Shown piece after piece: positions 43,501 through 55,210 of a stretch of 64,000 nt of DNA. Every line of letters starts with the position of its first letter. Position 1 is the stretch's first letter. Source of the stretch: Rapana venosa (taxonomy: Eukaryota; Mollusca; Gastropoda; Neogastropoda; Muricidae); assembly GCA_028751875.1 (NCBI GenBank), contig CM054140.1, positions 29,225,408 to 29,289,407 on the forward strand. Direction: 5' to 3'. A model generated the notes under the pieces. That model was not told the origin of the DNA. It did not search any database and saw nothing but the letters and a program-made list of their open reading frames with translations. A program made the position numbers and the translations under genes.

Positions 43501-44574
43501 CAGCTCATGTGCTTTTTACTCTTCAGTGACTTCAGATGTTCATTGGCAGCTGTTTCAATGCACAGGACTGGTATGAAGTTTTATATAATGTTTTTGGTTT
43601 CTTTCTTGTCTCAGCTTTGTGCTTTATACATGCTAAAAGACTGTTTTTGTGATCAACACTAGTGCTGCTCTGCTAGTTCGTTAAAATATATGTAAATAGT
43701 ACAACAATTCCATTCTTTAAATGCTGAATTTTTATGGTCATTTTTCAAACTCTTCAAAAAATTAAGACATTGATATGCATGTCAGATTTTTTTTTTAAAA
43801 AGAAAATCAGGCTAAGCTGGTTTATTTGTTCTTTAATCAGGTATTTTTGACATCTTTTTCAGAAAAAAAATGTTTTGTTTTTTATTTTATTTCTCATTAT
43901 GTGCTGCTGCATCATTATACTTACTGAATGTTTGCAGAATGTATTCAAAAGATTTTTTGGTCTTTTTTTTATTCCTTGGCTAGAGCTACAAGATACACCA
44001 ATGGTGAGAATTTTGCGTATGCAACTGTTTTTTTCACCCACCATTTGGGTAGCCACATTCCGACTTTGGGAATATTGGAAAGATATGAACACCATTACAT
44101 TGTTAGTAAGAGTAAAGGTTAAAAAAAAAAAGTACCTAAATAACAATGTGAAAGTACAACAACCAAAAAAACGCCACCAATGTGCTGTTAATGTGATAAA
44201 TCAGCAATATCAAAAAGTATTTTTGTACAAATCTCCCTGGCAGCATAAAAAAAAAAAATTGGACTGTCAACTGAATGTGATAAATTATTGGTCAGTATCT
44301 CTTGGTCACAGTTTTCTCATTGTACACCTGTTATGGATAAAAGTTATTATTACAGTGAAGGATGTGCCAAAGCCTCTTTTTTTTTTTTCCCATTCTGTAA
44401 ACCACTCTACATGTCATAAGCTTGTATCTGCATGTATTTGTGCTCGAATTAGAAATAGGAAACAGAAGCCTTAAGAAAACTCATCTGATTTCTTGGTTAT
44501 GATTTTTGGATTTTCTCAGTTTGGTTTTGGTTTTTTGTACAGGTGGGCATTTTATGTTTAAACTAACACAGCTG

Positions 44575-44740
44575 TCAGTTTCCCCCAATTTCAGCTGCTA
44601 TCCATTCCATCCCATCCCAGCCCAGCTGGTGCTAATTATAGCAGGAACTGACCCCCACACTTGGACTAGGTAAAAGGAAGGGGCATGCTAAATTTAGCGC
44701 TCTTGACTGAATGGTGTTGGATTTGCAAGCTGTGAGTCGG
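44575..44740 (+). mobile_element. Interspersed repeat ('gctgctatccattccatccc' family)
   Basis: Best preserved copy: 'gctaattatagcaggaactg' and 'taaaaggaaggggcatgcta'. Confidence 0.7.
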
Positions 44741-46434
44741 GGTTTATGTTGATTTAAATTAGCCAAAGGCTTTTCCTTGACCGTTTTGTTTGATTAGATG
44801 TTCTTTGGATCTGATGATTTTTTTCCTTGTAACTATGATGAATGGTAACGGGCTGTCAGATTTGGAATGTTTCCTGAAGATCTTGCTTTAGGCTCAGATT
44901 GTTTTTCTTTCACTGTATTGAATTTTAATGTGAAATGAAACTACTGTAATAATTTTGTTGCCCAACTGTAAATAGTCCCCCAAAAAACACATTCACAGCC
45001 ATTATTTTGTTTTAGCAAGTTGGAAGGAATTGTTTGAATTTATATAAAGATTTTTTTCTGAGATTTTTATTGTACAAATCTGTCATTTTGACATGGTAAC
45101 GTTATGGTTGTCTTTTGACCGGTCTGGTTTCATCATCGCATGTATCTATGTAAAATCTAGCTGACAGTATACTGGTGTGTACATGTATGCTCTGTTCAAT
45201 CATGTCCTCTCCTGTCTTTACTTTTTATTTCACAAGCATCATCCAGCCTTTCAAACTGAGAACATACTTCATTGTACTTTGCTAATAAGGCTTGAATGTT
45301 TGCAACTGAACTACTCAACATAGGTAGCGAATGATGAAAAGCTGTTTTGTGTAATGTTAACGCGTCATTTACTGTTTCGTAATAGTCCACAATGTTTTGG
45401 AGAAAATTCCATAAAGGAAAAAATAATAAAGGGAGAGGAGCTATATTTTGAATTCATCGCTTTTTGTATTAAAATTGCAACGACATTTATAACTTTTTTA
45501 GATCAAAATTGGATTTTGCATTACATTCTTTTGTTTTTTAAATAATGTGAAATGTAGAAGTCCATAATTTGTAATGTTTGGTTCTGCGGGACATTTTTTG
45601 GCACAGCTTTTGGAGTCAATGATAGTGAGGTTCATGGTGGCACAGAGAGAACTGCACAGGTTCAAAGCATCTCATGATTTAATAACATTGGTTATGGAAC
45701 ATCATTTTCTGTGATATATTTTGGGTTTTGGGACCTTTTGCAATCTTGGATTGCAAGGTTATGGATTCTGATTCTTTACCTGGATCATTATGTATAAAAT
45801 TTGCCCAATGCCAAAGCTTTTCATCCTGACATACATTTTGAGGACATGGTCTCGGCATCCATTGTGTTGTAGAGAAGTAGTGTAGAACATGCACTGTGAT
45901 TTCTGTCTTTTCACTACCTGTGCATGAATCATATATTTTTGTATAAAAGAGACAGCGTATCCCATCTAGCTAGAGCACTGTACACAGGATGACTTCCTAA
46001 AACATCACATACACACAACCTCTGCAAATTAACTAAAACTAAGAATAAAAAAAAATGTTTGTGTGAAAAATGGACAGAATTTTTTTTCTATGCTATCTGA
46101 CCGAATGGATATAGACTTACAGGTACAAATTAGCCTTGTCAGTCTTTGTCATAAAATAGCTGTATAAGTTCAGTTTAATTTTCTTTAATGATGGAAAGCA
46201 AACTCAGTTCTGTACTTGATTCTGTTCTGGTTAATTCTAAGTCTTTTCTCAGGCTGACCAAAACTGTCATTGGCAACAACAACAGATAAGGATGTATCGA
46301 AGTTCTAACATTTTGGAGTGAATGAGCAAATGAATTCCTGTGATTAAATGCATGGTTTCTTTAGAACTAGTCTTTTTTAAAGCTACCAAAAGTAAAGCAG
46401 AAGTGCTATATAGGAATATAAAGTAAATATATGC

Positions 46435-46590
46435 AGTTTATTTATCTATTTTTATTCTTTTATATCGAGGATAATGGAATAAAAACTCATGTGTTGTTTT
46501 TTTTACATCCAGTCCCACCTGTGTATACAGTTTTTATAAATTTTGTCATCTGTTCCCACTGGCACATGGCCTACTCTTTCCAAAAGCAGT
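46435..46590 (-). mobile_element. SINE tail, antisense (35225-type family)
   Basis: 'ttttatatcgaggataatgg' and 'tttttacatccagtcccacc', ending at the 'ggcacatggcctactctttc' body. Confidence 0.75.
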
Positions 46591-47104
46591 AAAAGAGAGA
46601 GAAAAACACAACGCTTCTCACAACTGTAAGCAACTCTTTATTTTGCAGATATAATCATTTGTTCACATGGAAAAGAACACAACATCCATCAACACATTGA
46701 CTCGCCAAGAACATTGCCAATAGTATGTGAAAGGTTAGACACATGAATGCCTCCCTATGCCACTCTGTGAAAGACACTGCTGTATTGCTATATGCATGAA
46801 CAAACAAGTATGTCTATTGACTGTGATATTTTACCGAGCATTGCATGTTTTTAGTATTTCGGTTCTTTTACAAACAAGGTGTATATCTTGACAGATATAT
46901 TTCCTGTTTGTATGCATGACAATAAACTGCTTATTACCAGTGATTATTTATTTCAGCCAACTCACTTACTTATGTTTCTGATACCTGTATAAGCAGGAAT
47001 ATTAAAGATAGTTAACCAAAATGTTCTCATGCGCATTGTTTGTTGGGATGCTTTTGTATGTACAGCATGTTTTTCTGTCTTCAAACTGATGAATGGCGCT
47101 CTGA

Positions 47105-47165
47105 TTTGTAATTGCAAGATATAGTGCTCTATAAATTCCATATATTATTATTATTATTATTATCC
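47105..47165 (+). mobile_element. CR1/L2-type LINE 3' tail
   Basis: 'caagatatagtgctctataa' + 'attccatatattattatt', the same tail as the minus-strand LINE fragments but in plus orientation. Confidence 0.75.
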
Positions 47166-47554
47166 TTTCTGCAACAAAGAAAAAAAGAATGATTATGAGG
47201 TCTTCTCATTCTAATCTTTCGCATTTCAAACCTTACCTGTGACCATGAAAAAATGTTTTCTTCCATGTACATCATCAGTGTGTCTGCTGTTGTGTTTAGT
47301 TGGGTTTTTTCTATTTTGTATCCATTTTAAGATTTTTCTTCTTCTTCTTTTTTTTTTTGGGTTATCAAAGATGATAATTGAAATTGAAGAGCCAAAATTT
47401 TACCACAGCGCAGTGTTATTCATCCTTGAAAGTTTAAGCAGTGAATGAATTTTTTTTCACAAGGTATATATACACCTTAAATCTAATATCTAATGCGGTT
47501 GATATTTTTAGCGTGGAGGATTATTGCAACTCTTTTCTACTTCATGGTGTCACA

Positions 47555-47790
47555 GTCCTGATATGTCCATCTTCACCTTCACCTATCCCCTAGTCCCATG
47601 GACCGTGGGGGCACCAATGAAGATTTTGCAACCAGCTTCTTCCACTGCCTGCAGTCCTCTGCTTTCCATAGCAAGTCGTTCCACTTAAGGCCAGTCAGTC
47701 CACTCTCTGATGTTGTCTTCCCATCGTTTTCTCTGTCTGCCTCTTCGACTCTTTTCTGCACTGTTCCCAGGGATTTATGACCATAGTGGT
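47555..47790 (-). mobile_element. Diverged RTE-type LINE 3' fragment
   Basis: On the minus strand a short frame (47761-47579) encodes 'TGLKWNDLLWKAEDCRQWKK' and 'VPPRS', parallel to '[20 protein letters not shown]' and 'VPPRS' at 4190-4270. A related but older family member. Confidence 0.75.
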
Positions 47791-47976
47791 CTGTAAAATA
47801 TGAACAATATCAATAGCAGTAGTCTTTTAAAATATTACGATCGTTGCTGCATATCACTGTATGAGAGAACTGAAGGAAAGTGACAACCACTGATTCTCAT
47901 ATAAAGTAAGTTCTTATTCACGTGGGAAGTTATCTTGGTCAAAGAACACATTCTTTCTGCAGTACGAGTTACTATT

Positions 47977-48075
47977 TATTAATAATAATAATAATAATGT
48001 ATGGAATTTATATAGTGCTGAATCTTGTAAAGCAACAAATCAAAGCGCTCATAATAATAATAATAATAATAATAA
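47977..48075 (-). mobile_element. LINE/SINE tail between two AAT microsatellites
   Basis: 'atggaatttatatagtgctg' + 'aatcttgtaaagcaacaaat' flanked by ATA runs at 47980-47998 and 48050-48077. Confidence 0.75.
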
Positions 48076-48554
48076 TAACTGTATTATCTTCATTTAAGAT
48101 GTTTTACATGCACTTCAGGATTGCAATGTTCATTTCAAATAACACACACACACACACAGAGCCACACACTCACACACACACACACTTGTGCGTATACACA
48201 TACATGTAGATCATTGTGTAAAATATTTGGATCTAACCGTTATAAGTTAAGTCACAAAAAGAATATAAATACAACGTACATTTGAAGAGTTTAATTATGC
48301 ATATTTCTAGAGATGATAGACAATCCATTAGTCCTGCATGATTGTTAACATACATTATCACTTCAACAAGCTGCTTTGTGACATACAGCCAGAGTCATCA
48401 TGATTTTGGGAATGCCTATATCTCTTTCTCTCTCTCACTCCCTCTCTAATGCATATTAATTTCATGGTTAATCCCATAGAACAATTATAAAGTGAGATAC
48501 CAAACTTAGGATGCAACACAATATCCCAAACATAGTCACCCACAGAAAAGATAC

Positions 48555-48601
48555 TCTCTCTTTCTTTCTATTACTCATACACACACACAGACACACACAC
48601 A

Positions 48602-48642
<41 letters not shown>

Positions 48643-48837
48643 CACACACAATTTCAAAACAATGTAAAAATACATATTTCAAAGGCAGCATCTCTCTCTC
48701 ATATCCAACACATACACACACACACGTGTACGCACACACACACACACACACACACACTCAAGCAAACACACATACACAAGTTCAAACACTGTAAAATTAC
48801 ATATTTCAAAGGCACAAGGACTCTCTCTCTCATATCC

Positions 48838-48894
<57 letters not shown>

Positions 48895-48895
48895 C
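48555..48895. repeat. CA tracts separated by a duplicated 100-base spacer
   Basis: Three CA runs (about 48578-48650, 48712-48757, 48840-48892). The spacers share 'atttcaaaggca' and 'ctctctctcatatccaac', so the unit CA + spacer has been duplicated. Confidence 0.9.
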
Positions 48896-48979
48896 TCTTT
48901 ATAAATGCAACACGTGAGGGCTTTCCCCCATCACAGGATCTTGCACATCAAAAACACCAACTCTTACAAAATGTATAAA

Positions 48980-49960
48980 TGCTTGCCTCTTTATATGCAA
49001 TAATATTGCAAATGAACTCATTGCAGGCGATTGCAGTGGATATTTTCTTAAATGAAATAATGTTAGCAAACTACTTATTAAAAGCTAAATGTGTGAGCAT
49101 AATGAGTATATTCTTTACAACTTGAAAATACATGTCATCTCTCAGTAGAGGGCTGTATGAGTTGATATTGCTACAGTTTCTTCCCTGTATTGTCAAACTT
49201 CAACAAAAACACAAGCTACACACTTTTTTAACTTTAAAACTATCATTTATCCCTGCCATTTTCAGCCATTAACATTTTTTGGGTAATGTGTGTAATGTGG
49301 TGTGTGTGTGCATGTGTATGTGTGTGTGTGTGCGTGCGCACGGGTGCGTGCATGAGTGTGCATATTCATGTACTAGCATGTTTGTATGTGTGTGAGTCTG
49401 TGTGTGCACAGACACATGTGCAGCATCCTTTTTCCTAAAGAGAAATGAGCCTTTTTTATATTCCATTTAACAGTCCACCTCAAAACTCCCAATATCAAAG
49501 AAATTTGAAAACACAATTGAGCAATACATACATTCAACATCTGTGAGTAAATGCACGTATAAATATATTCCAGAGAATCGCATCATCAGATTTTGACTCA
49601 TACACAACAACAGTGCCACGTGTGACCTGTCCCACAGTACATACAAAACAATACACTGCTTTCGCATCTTTATGGATGCACGAAATATAGAAAATCACCT
49701 TTTGGCAGAGGAGTAGCCATATCACACAAAATGAAGTAACAGTAGACAGTCGGTGCTTCAGGCAGCCGTATGCTGTCTGGAAACTGTGGATGTGTTCACA
49801 GATTGCTCCACTTGTCCTGAGGAAGCTGTGTGGCCACTGGCATTGGTGAGCATGCAGACTTTTGCTCTTTTTTTTTTTTTTTAGCAAAGCAAACTTCTTG
49901 GAGAATATTCAGCTTTATTTTTCTTTCTTACCAGTTGACCAGTGTGCCCATGAATATAAA
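48980..49960. other. Intergenic, AT-rich
   Basis: Contains a GT tract at about 49295-49400 and otherwise plain sequence. No gene signature found on either strand. Confidence 0.55.
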
Positions 49961-49975
49961 CATCCTTATTTGCTT

Positions 49976-49976
49976 G

Positions 49977-50015
<39 letters not shown>

Positions 50016-50240
50016 CGCGTGGGCGCGCGAACACACACACACACACACACACACCACGCTTGCACGCACGCACACACGCACGCACAGAGGGCGCATGTCT
50101 ATGTGACTGATTTCACACACACACTAACACACTCACATACACTCACACACTCACACACGCACTACACACATACACACACAAACGCAACACACACACACGC
50201 ACACACACATACACACACAGAGGGCACATGTATGTGTGTG
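49976..50240. repeat. CA/CG alternating purine-pyrimidine tract
   Basis: CA with CGCGCG and ACGCGT islands; such alternation favours Z-DNA. Further CA tracts at 50412-50468 and a CA/CG tract at 50690-50832. Confidence 0.93.
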
Positions 50241-50412
50241 TGTGTATGTATGTGACAGATTTCTGCCCCAGCTGCCGCTGTGGAAGCCATGCTGGCTGAC
50301 TGCTATACTGCACTGTTTCTTTTGGTGGAGCTGTACCGAGACATCACCTGCCCCAGCAACCTGAAAAACAGGCACCACCAATACTTGGTCACACAGTTTT
50401 TAGTGAGGCACA

Positions 50413-50469
<57 letters not shown>

Positions 50470-50689
50470 AAAAGATAGAGAAAAAAAGTGTTATGTGGTT
50501 GATATTGCACTTGAGCACAAAAATATAAGCAGACTAGTTCGTTGTTGTTATGCTGATAACCTTCTTCATGTTATATTTGTTTCATACTTAACGAATGAAC
50601 AAACCCTATTTAAAGCAAATGATTATATGAAAAGAAATGTGCAAAGCAGACGTTTTCTGTTTAGGTACACTGTGCAGTTCCGTCTACAC

Positions 50690-50742
50690 GCATGTACGCA
50701 CACACGCACGCGCGCGCGCGAGCGGACGCACACACACACACG

Positions 50743-50783
<41 letters not shown>

Positions 50784-50832
50784 GCACACAGACATACACA
50801 CACGCGCGCGCGCGCACGCACACACACACATT
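50690..50832. repeat. CA/CG alternating tract with CGCGCGCG cores
   Basis: 'cacgcgcgcgcgcg' at about 50706-50720 and 50800-50815 within CA repeats. Confidence 0.93.
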
Positions 50833-50979
50833 TTCGTACGTCCACAGACTCTCACATACGCACATAGCCTCTCTTCCCGTACTCCCTCCCCAACACAATA
50901 TGCATGCAGCCCCTTCCTTCAAGAAACATCATGCAGAGACTTCTAGCAAATTTTATTCCAACAAAATGACTCTTTCCTT

Positions 50980-52160
50980 ATAAAAAAAAAAAAGAAAAAA
51001 AAAAAGAACTGCCTGCTGAGTTGAATCCCCGCCCCCCTTAACCCTGTTCTTTTTGTTGATGTTACTTTTCCTCACTTGAACATGGAATATGTTTTTTTTC
51101 CCCCATTGTTATAGCGTGATTTTATTTAGCTTAATCATTAATTTTATCTATTGTTTATTGTTCAATTTTGAACTTTTTTTTCATCATTATCTCTCTCTTT
51201 TGTTGTTGTTGTTGTGGCCTCATCTTCTGCAAGGTTCCTGTCCTGCTGTTTTCCCCCACGCGTACCTATCAGTCTGATCTCTCCGCCCAAGCCATACCTA
51301 GCCTGGTTTTATTCTATCCTCGGGGTCGGTCAGATATCCACGGGGTGTATATCAATGCTAGGCCGTGGTAGGACCACCAACCAGTAGGGCCCTGCACTGC
51401 TGCTGGGTCACTTCTTAGGTGTTCGGTGGTGCGATTTCTGAGCCAACATCTGCAAGACACCACCTACTTAAATCCTCTGCAGACGACAATTCAAAATAGC
51501 TTGGTCGCAGAATCAGAGGCTGAGTAAGACACTCACCTGGGGTGGTGACCACCATAATGTACCTCCAACATCCTTCTCCAACTAACCTCCAGCCTCAAAG
51601 GCTTTGGTAATAACTCACACAGGAACAGAAGTGTATGAGGAAACCAAAACCGAGGTCACCATGAGACCAGAGCAACAGAGGCCACCGAATCAGACACTTT
51701 TCTTTTATTGCATGATGGTCCACTGTGATGAAGATGGTGGTGTAATGGTGATGCTATGGGGTCCATCAGCTCTGAGACTATAAATGATAGGGCTATACTC
51801 TACTTTGTTTCCTATCATAATTTTTTTTATCCTGGAGTCGACCAGGCCCGAGAGATTCAGACACCTGCGGGCAGTATTGGTCAAATAATTTGAGCAACAC
51901 TCAAAAGTGAGGTCCAGAAAGTGAATGAAACTGGACAAATTGATCCCCATAGAAAATGAGGAGAAACACTTAATGGTGGCTCCAGCCCTCTCATTGAGCC
52001 CATAGCAAACTCACTCTTGGCAGGAGTCTAAACAGAAAACCAAACCAAAACAACAACAACAACAACAACAAAACCCTATGACGCTTAATATGTGATTGGC
52101 ACATGCGACCTTCAAGCCAGGATTTCAACGTAGTAACGGCTGCGTGCAGCAGCTGGTGAG
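50980..52160. other. Intergenic sequence with no assigned feature
   Basis: An A run at 50981-51005, then T-rich DNA to about 51230, then about 800 bases of balanced composition that may be an old repeat. I recognise no gene, splice pair or mobile-element domain. Confidence 0.5.
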
Positions 52161-52164
52161 TTTA

Positions 52165-53095
52165 AGCTGTGTTTATATTGACAGTAAAGAACACAGCCTG
52201 AGTACACAGCTGTGTTTATATTGACAGTAAAGAACACAGCCAGAGTACACAGCTGTTTTTATATTGACAGTAAAGAACACAGCCAGAGTACACAGCTGTG
52301 TTTATATTGACAGTAAAGAACACAGCCAGAGTACACAGCTGTGTTTATATTGACAGTAAAGAACACAGCCAGAGTACACAGCTGTTTTTATATTGACAGT
52401 AAAGAACACAGCCAGAGTACACAGCTGTTTTTGTATTGACAGTACACAGCTGTTTTTATATTGACAGTACACAGCTGTTTTCATATTGACAGTAAAGAAC
52501 ACAGCCAGAGTACACAGCTGTGTTTATATTGACAGTAAAGAACACAGCCAGAGTACACAGCTGTTTTTGTATTGACAGTACACAGCTGTTTTTAGATTGA
52601 CAGTACACAGCTGTGTTTATATTGACAGTAAAGAACACAGCCTGAGTACACAGCTGTTTTTATATTGACAGTAAAGAACACAGCCAGAGTACACAGCTGT
52701 TTTTATATTGACAGTACACAGCTGTTTTTATATTGACAGTACACAGCTGTTTTTATATTGACAGTAAAGAACACAGCCTGAGTACACAGCTGTTTTTATA
52801 TTGACAGTAAAGAACACAGCCAGAGTACACAGCTGTTTTCATATTGACAGTAAAGAACACAGCCAGAGTACACAGCTGTTTTTGTATTGACAGTACACAG
52901 CTGTTTTTATATTGACAGTACACAGCTGTTTTTATATTGACAGTACACAGCTGTTTTTATATTGACAGTACACAGCTGTTTTCATATTGACAGTAAAGAA
53001 CACAGCCTGAGTACACAGCTGTTTTTATATTGACAGTACACAGCCTGAGTACACAGCTGTGTTTATATTGACAGTACACAGCCTGAGTACACCAT
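52165..53095. repeat. Minisatellite with two unit lengths, 43 and 25 bp
   Basis: Long units read 'gtttatattgacagtaaaga' + 'acacagccagagtacacagctgt' split at a repeat; short units lack an 18-base internal piece (from 'aaagaacacagc' to 'gagt'). The two types are interspersed over about 930 bases. Frames through it read 'VYCQYK'-type repeats and are not coding. Confidence 0.95.
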
Positions 53096-53344
53096 TGTGT
53101 GCACACATGCTTATATGCTTGTGCACTCACACACACAACATGCAATATCTATCTTTAAGGAGGTCCACACAGCGATTCATTATTTGAAACATAATCACTA
53201 GCAAACGTGCTGATAATAAGTATATGCACACACACCCAGAAGCGATGGTAAACAGTGCCTATCACTTCAATCACAGTCATTATGGTTAGTTAGTATTACT
53301 GAGCTGGTGGTATTCAGTAGTTATTGAACTGTTGGTTATTTTGT

Positions 53345-53350
53345 TTTATT
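53345..53350 (-). terminator. Candidate poly(A) signal for the minus-strand gene
   Basis: AATAAA on the minus strand, about 365 bases beyond the stop codon at 53715-53717. Position is sensible; usage is not shown. Confidence 0.5.
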
Positions 53351-53714
53351 TAAGCTTATATACATATATTTGTTTTCTTAACATCTTCTTCTTCTTCTTC
53401 GTCCATCGGGATCGATGATGACCATCTATTCATTCTTAACATACACTGGTTGAATCAACATGGCGAGTGAATCTTAAGCGCTTTTCTTTTCTGGATAGAT
53501 TTCATTTCAAGTTGTCCATTTGTGAAGAACACCACACACAGTGAAAAACATTCCAAGTGATTCGCTACTAGGCTAATACTGCAAGAACGGGGTGGCTCAC
53601 TCTCACTCAGGCTGTGCTGGGTTATTAATACAATGTGTGGTACAGCGGTTCTCACACAACACTGATGAAGGAGATCGTTCATCTACCAGTTCTCAGGCAG
53701 ACTTGAGCTCTAGC

Positions 53715-53877
53715 CTACAGCTGCTCCAGCTTGGCGGCCATTTCTTCCCGTGTGAGCAGCGAGCCATGAGAGCGGGACAGTGTGGTGGTCAGACTGGTGT
53801 GGGCTTTGGTCAGTGACGTTACCGGCACGTCGCACGTGCTCCCCTGCTGCGCACGTGGCCGGAGCAAGGGGGGGAAT
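53715..53877 (-). CDS. Unrecognised minus-strand gene, last exon with stop
   Basis: Acceptor 'tccctgacccag' precedes 53877. The first base completes the AG|A codon split from the previous exon. It encodes 53 residues, 'FPPLLRPRAQQGSTCDVPVT' through 'SLLTREEMAAKLEQL', then TAG at 53717-53715. The phase match to the donor at 55786 decides this model over a stop in the previous exon. Confidence 0.78.
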
Positions 53878-54090
53878 CTGGGTCAGGGACAGGAGCAACA
53901 ACCCACACTGAGGAAACTGGGGCCTAGAGCTAGGCCTACGTGATGTGGACGGGTTGTGGTCTAGAGTGAGTTAACACGCCTGCCTAGGAAGGAAAAGTCT
54001 GGGTCGGAAGTGTGCAGGTGGTTTAATCCCCTTTTTAGCAAAAAAACTTTCCACCCATCCATTAGACCTTGAGTGGTGGTCTGGGTGCTA

Positions 54091-54121
<31 letters not shown>

Positions 54122-54800
54122 CGTATATTACACAAAAATCATTTAGCGCACGTAAAAGAACCCTAGGCAACAAGAGAGTTGTCCCTGGCAAAATTCTGTA
54201 GAAAAAAGCCAAGGGATAGGGAAACAAATACAGTTGCAGACAGGAAAAAGAAGGAAAAAAAAAGGGTGGCGCTGCTCTTGCAGCGGCGCGCTCTCCCCGT
54301 GAAGAGCAGCCCGAATTTCAGGGAGAGAAATCTGCTGTAACTTAACGTGGTATAAATAACATGATGCGCATTTCTCAGAACCGAGAAAATGATCTTTTGC
54401 AAGTTTATGTAAGCGCTTGTTTGATGTACAGGACAACAGAAATAGGAACAGTGATTAATGAAAGTGTGTTGTTGGTCTGTGTACCAAAAATTCACAACCG
54501 TCTTCGAGTGACTAAGTGCATGCATGGACTATGTCTGAGCTGGGTTGTGTGTTTTTTTCTACACAGCAGTATCGTACATCACTTTCTATAGAAAATGGAT
54601 CATTATTAGCACAAAACGACTCTGACAAAACAATAGCCCCGGTACAGCCCCAGCAGATTGATCAGCCAGGCCTACCCAGTTTGAGAATGCGTGTTCATGG
54701 GTGGCTGACAATCAGACAAGCAAGTAATGCAATGTTAAGTACTTCAGCAGAGCTCAACACACTATGGGAAAACGGAATTGATAATAATAATAATAATAAT

Positions 54801-54833
<33 letters not shown>

Positions 54834-55042
54834 AATAATAATACATGGAATTTATACAGCGCTATATCTTGCAAAAACAAATCAAAGCGCAATAATATCT
54901 ATAACTGATCTGCGTGCAGAAAGAGAGCAGAATGAAAGAAAGAACCAAAGAGTGATTAACAGGATGACGTCATGACGACACAGAGAACACAGGCACTGTG
55001 ACATGTGAAGGTATATGTAAGTTGTTCCTCTGTGTGTGTGTG

Positions 55043-55078
<36 letters not shown>

Positions 55079-55120
55079 TTTGTGTGTGTGTGTGGTGTGA
55101 GTTTTGTGTGTGTGTATGTT

Positions 55121-55210
<90 letters not shown>

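Larger units (their letters stand above)
40087..46430. other. AT-rich region after the LOXHD1-like stop: possible 3' UTR then intergenic
   Basis: Low-GC sequence without recognisable exons. It contains a tRNA/5S-type SINE (40305-40553), an antisense SINE (about 43290-43480), a tail fragment (43975-44100) and a dispersed repeat (44575-44740). No poly(A) signal close to 40086 stands out. Frames at 42502-42954 and 43875-44474 are hydrophobic or Lys-rich by base composition and are not called. Confidence 0.55.

Noticed and set aside
43875..44474. 199-residue frame after the LOXHD1-like gene
   Set aside because: It crosses an antisense SINE tail and has low-complexity Lys/Phe content.
52165..53095. 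CRISPR-like array
   Set aside because: Units are contiguous without unique spacers and the genome is eukaryotic; it is a minisatellite.
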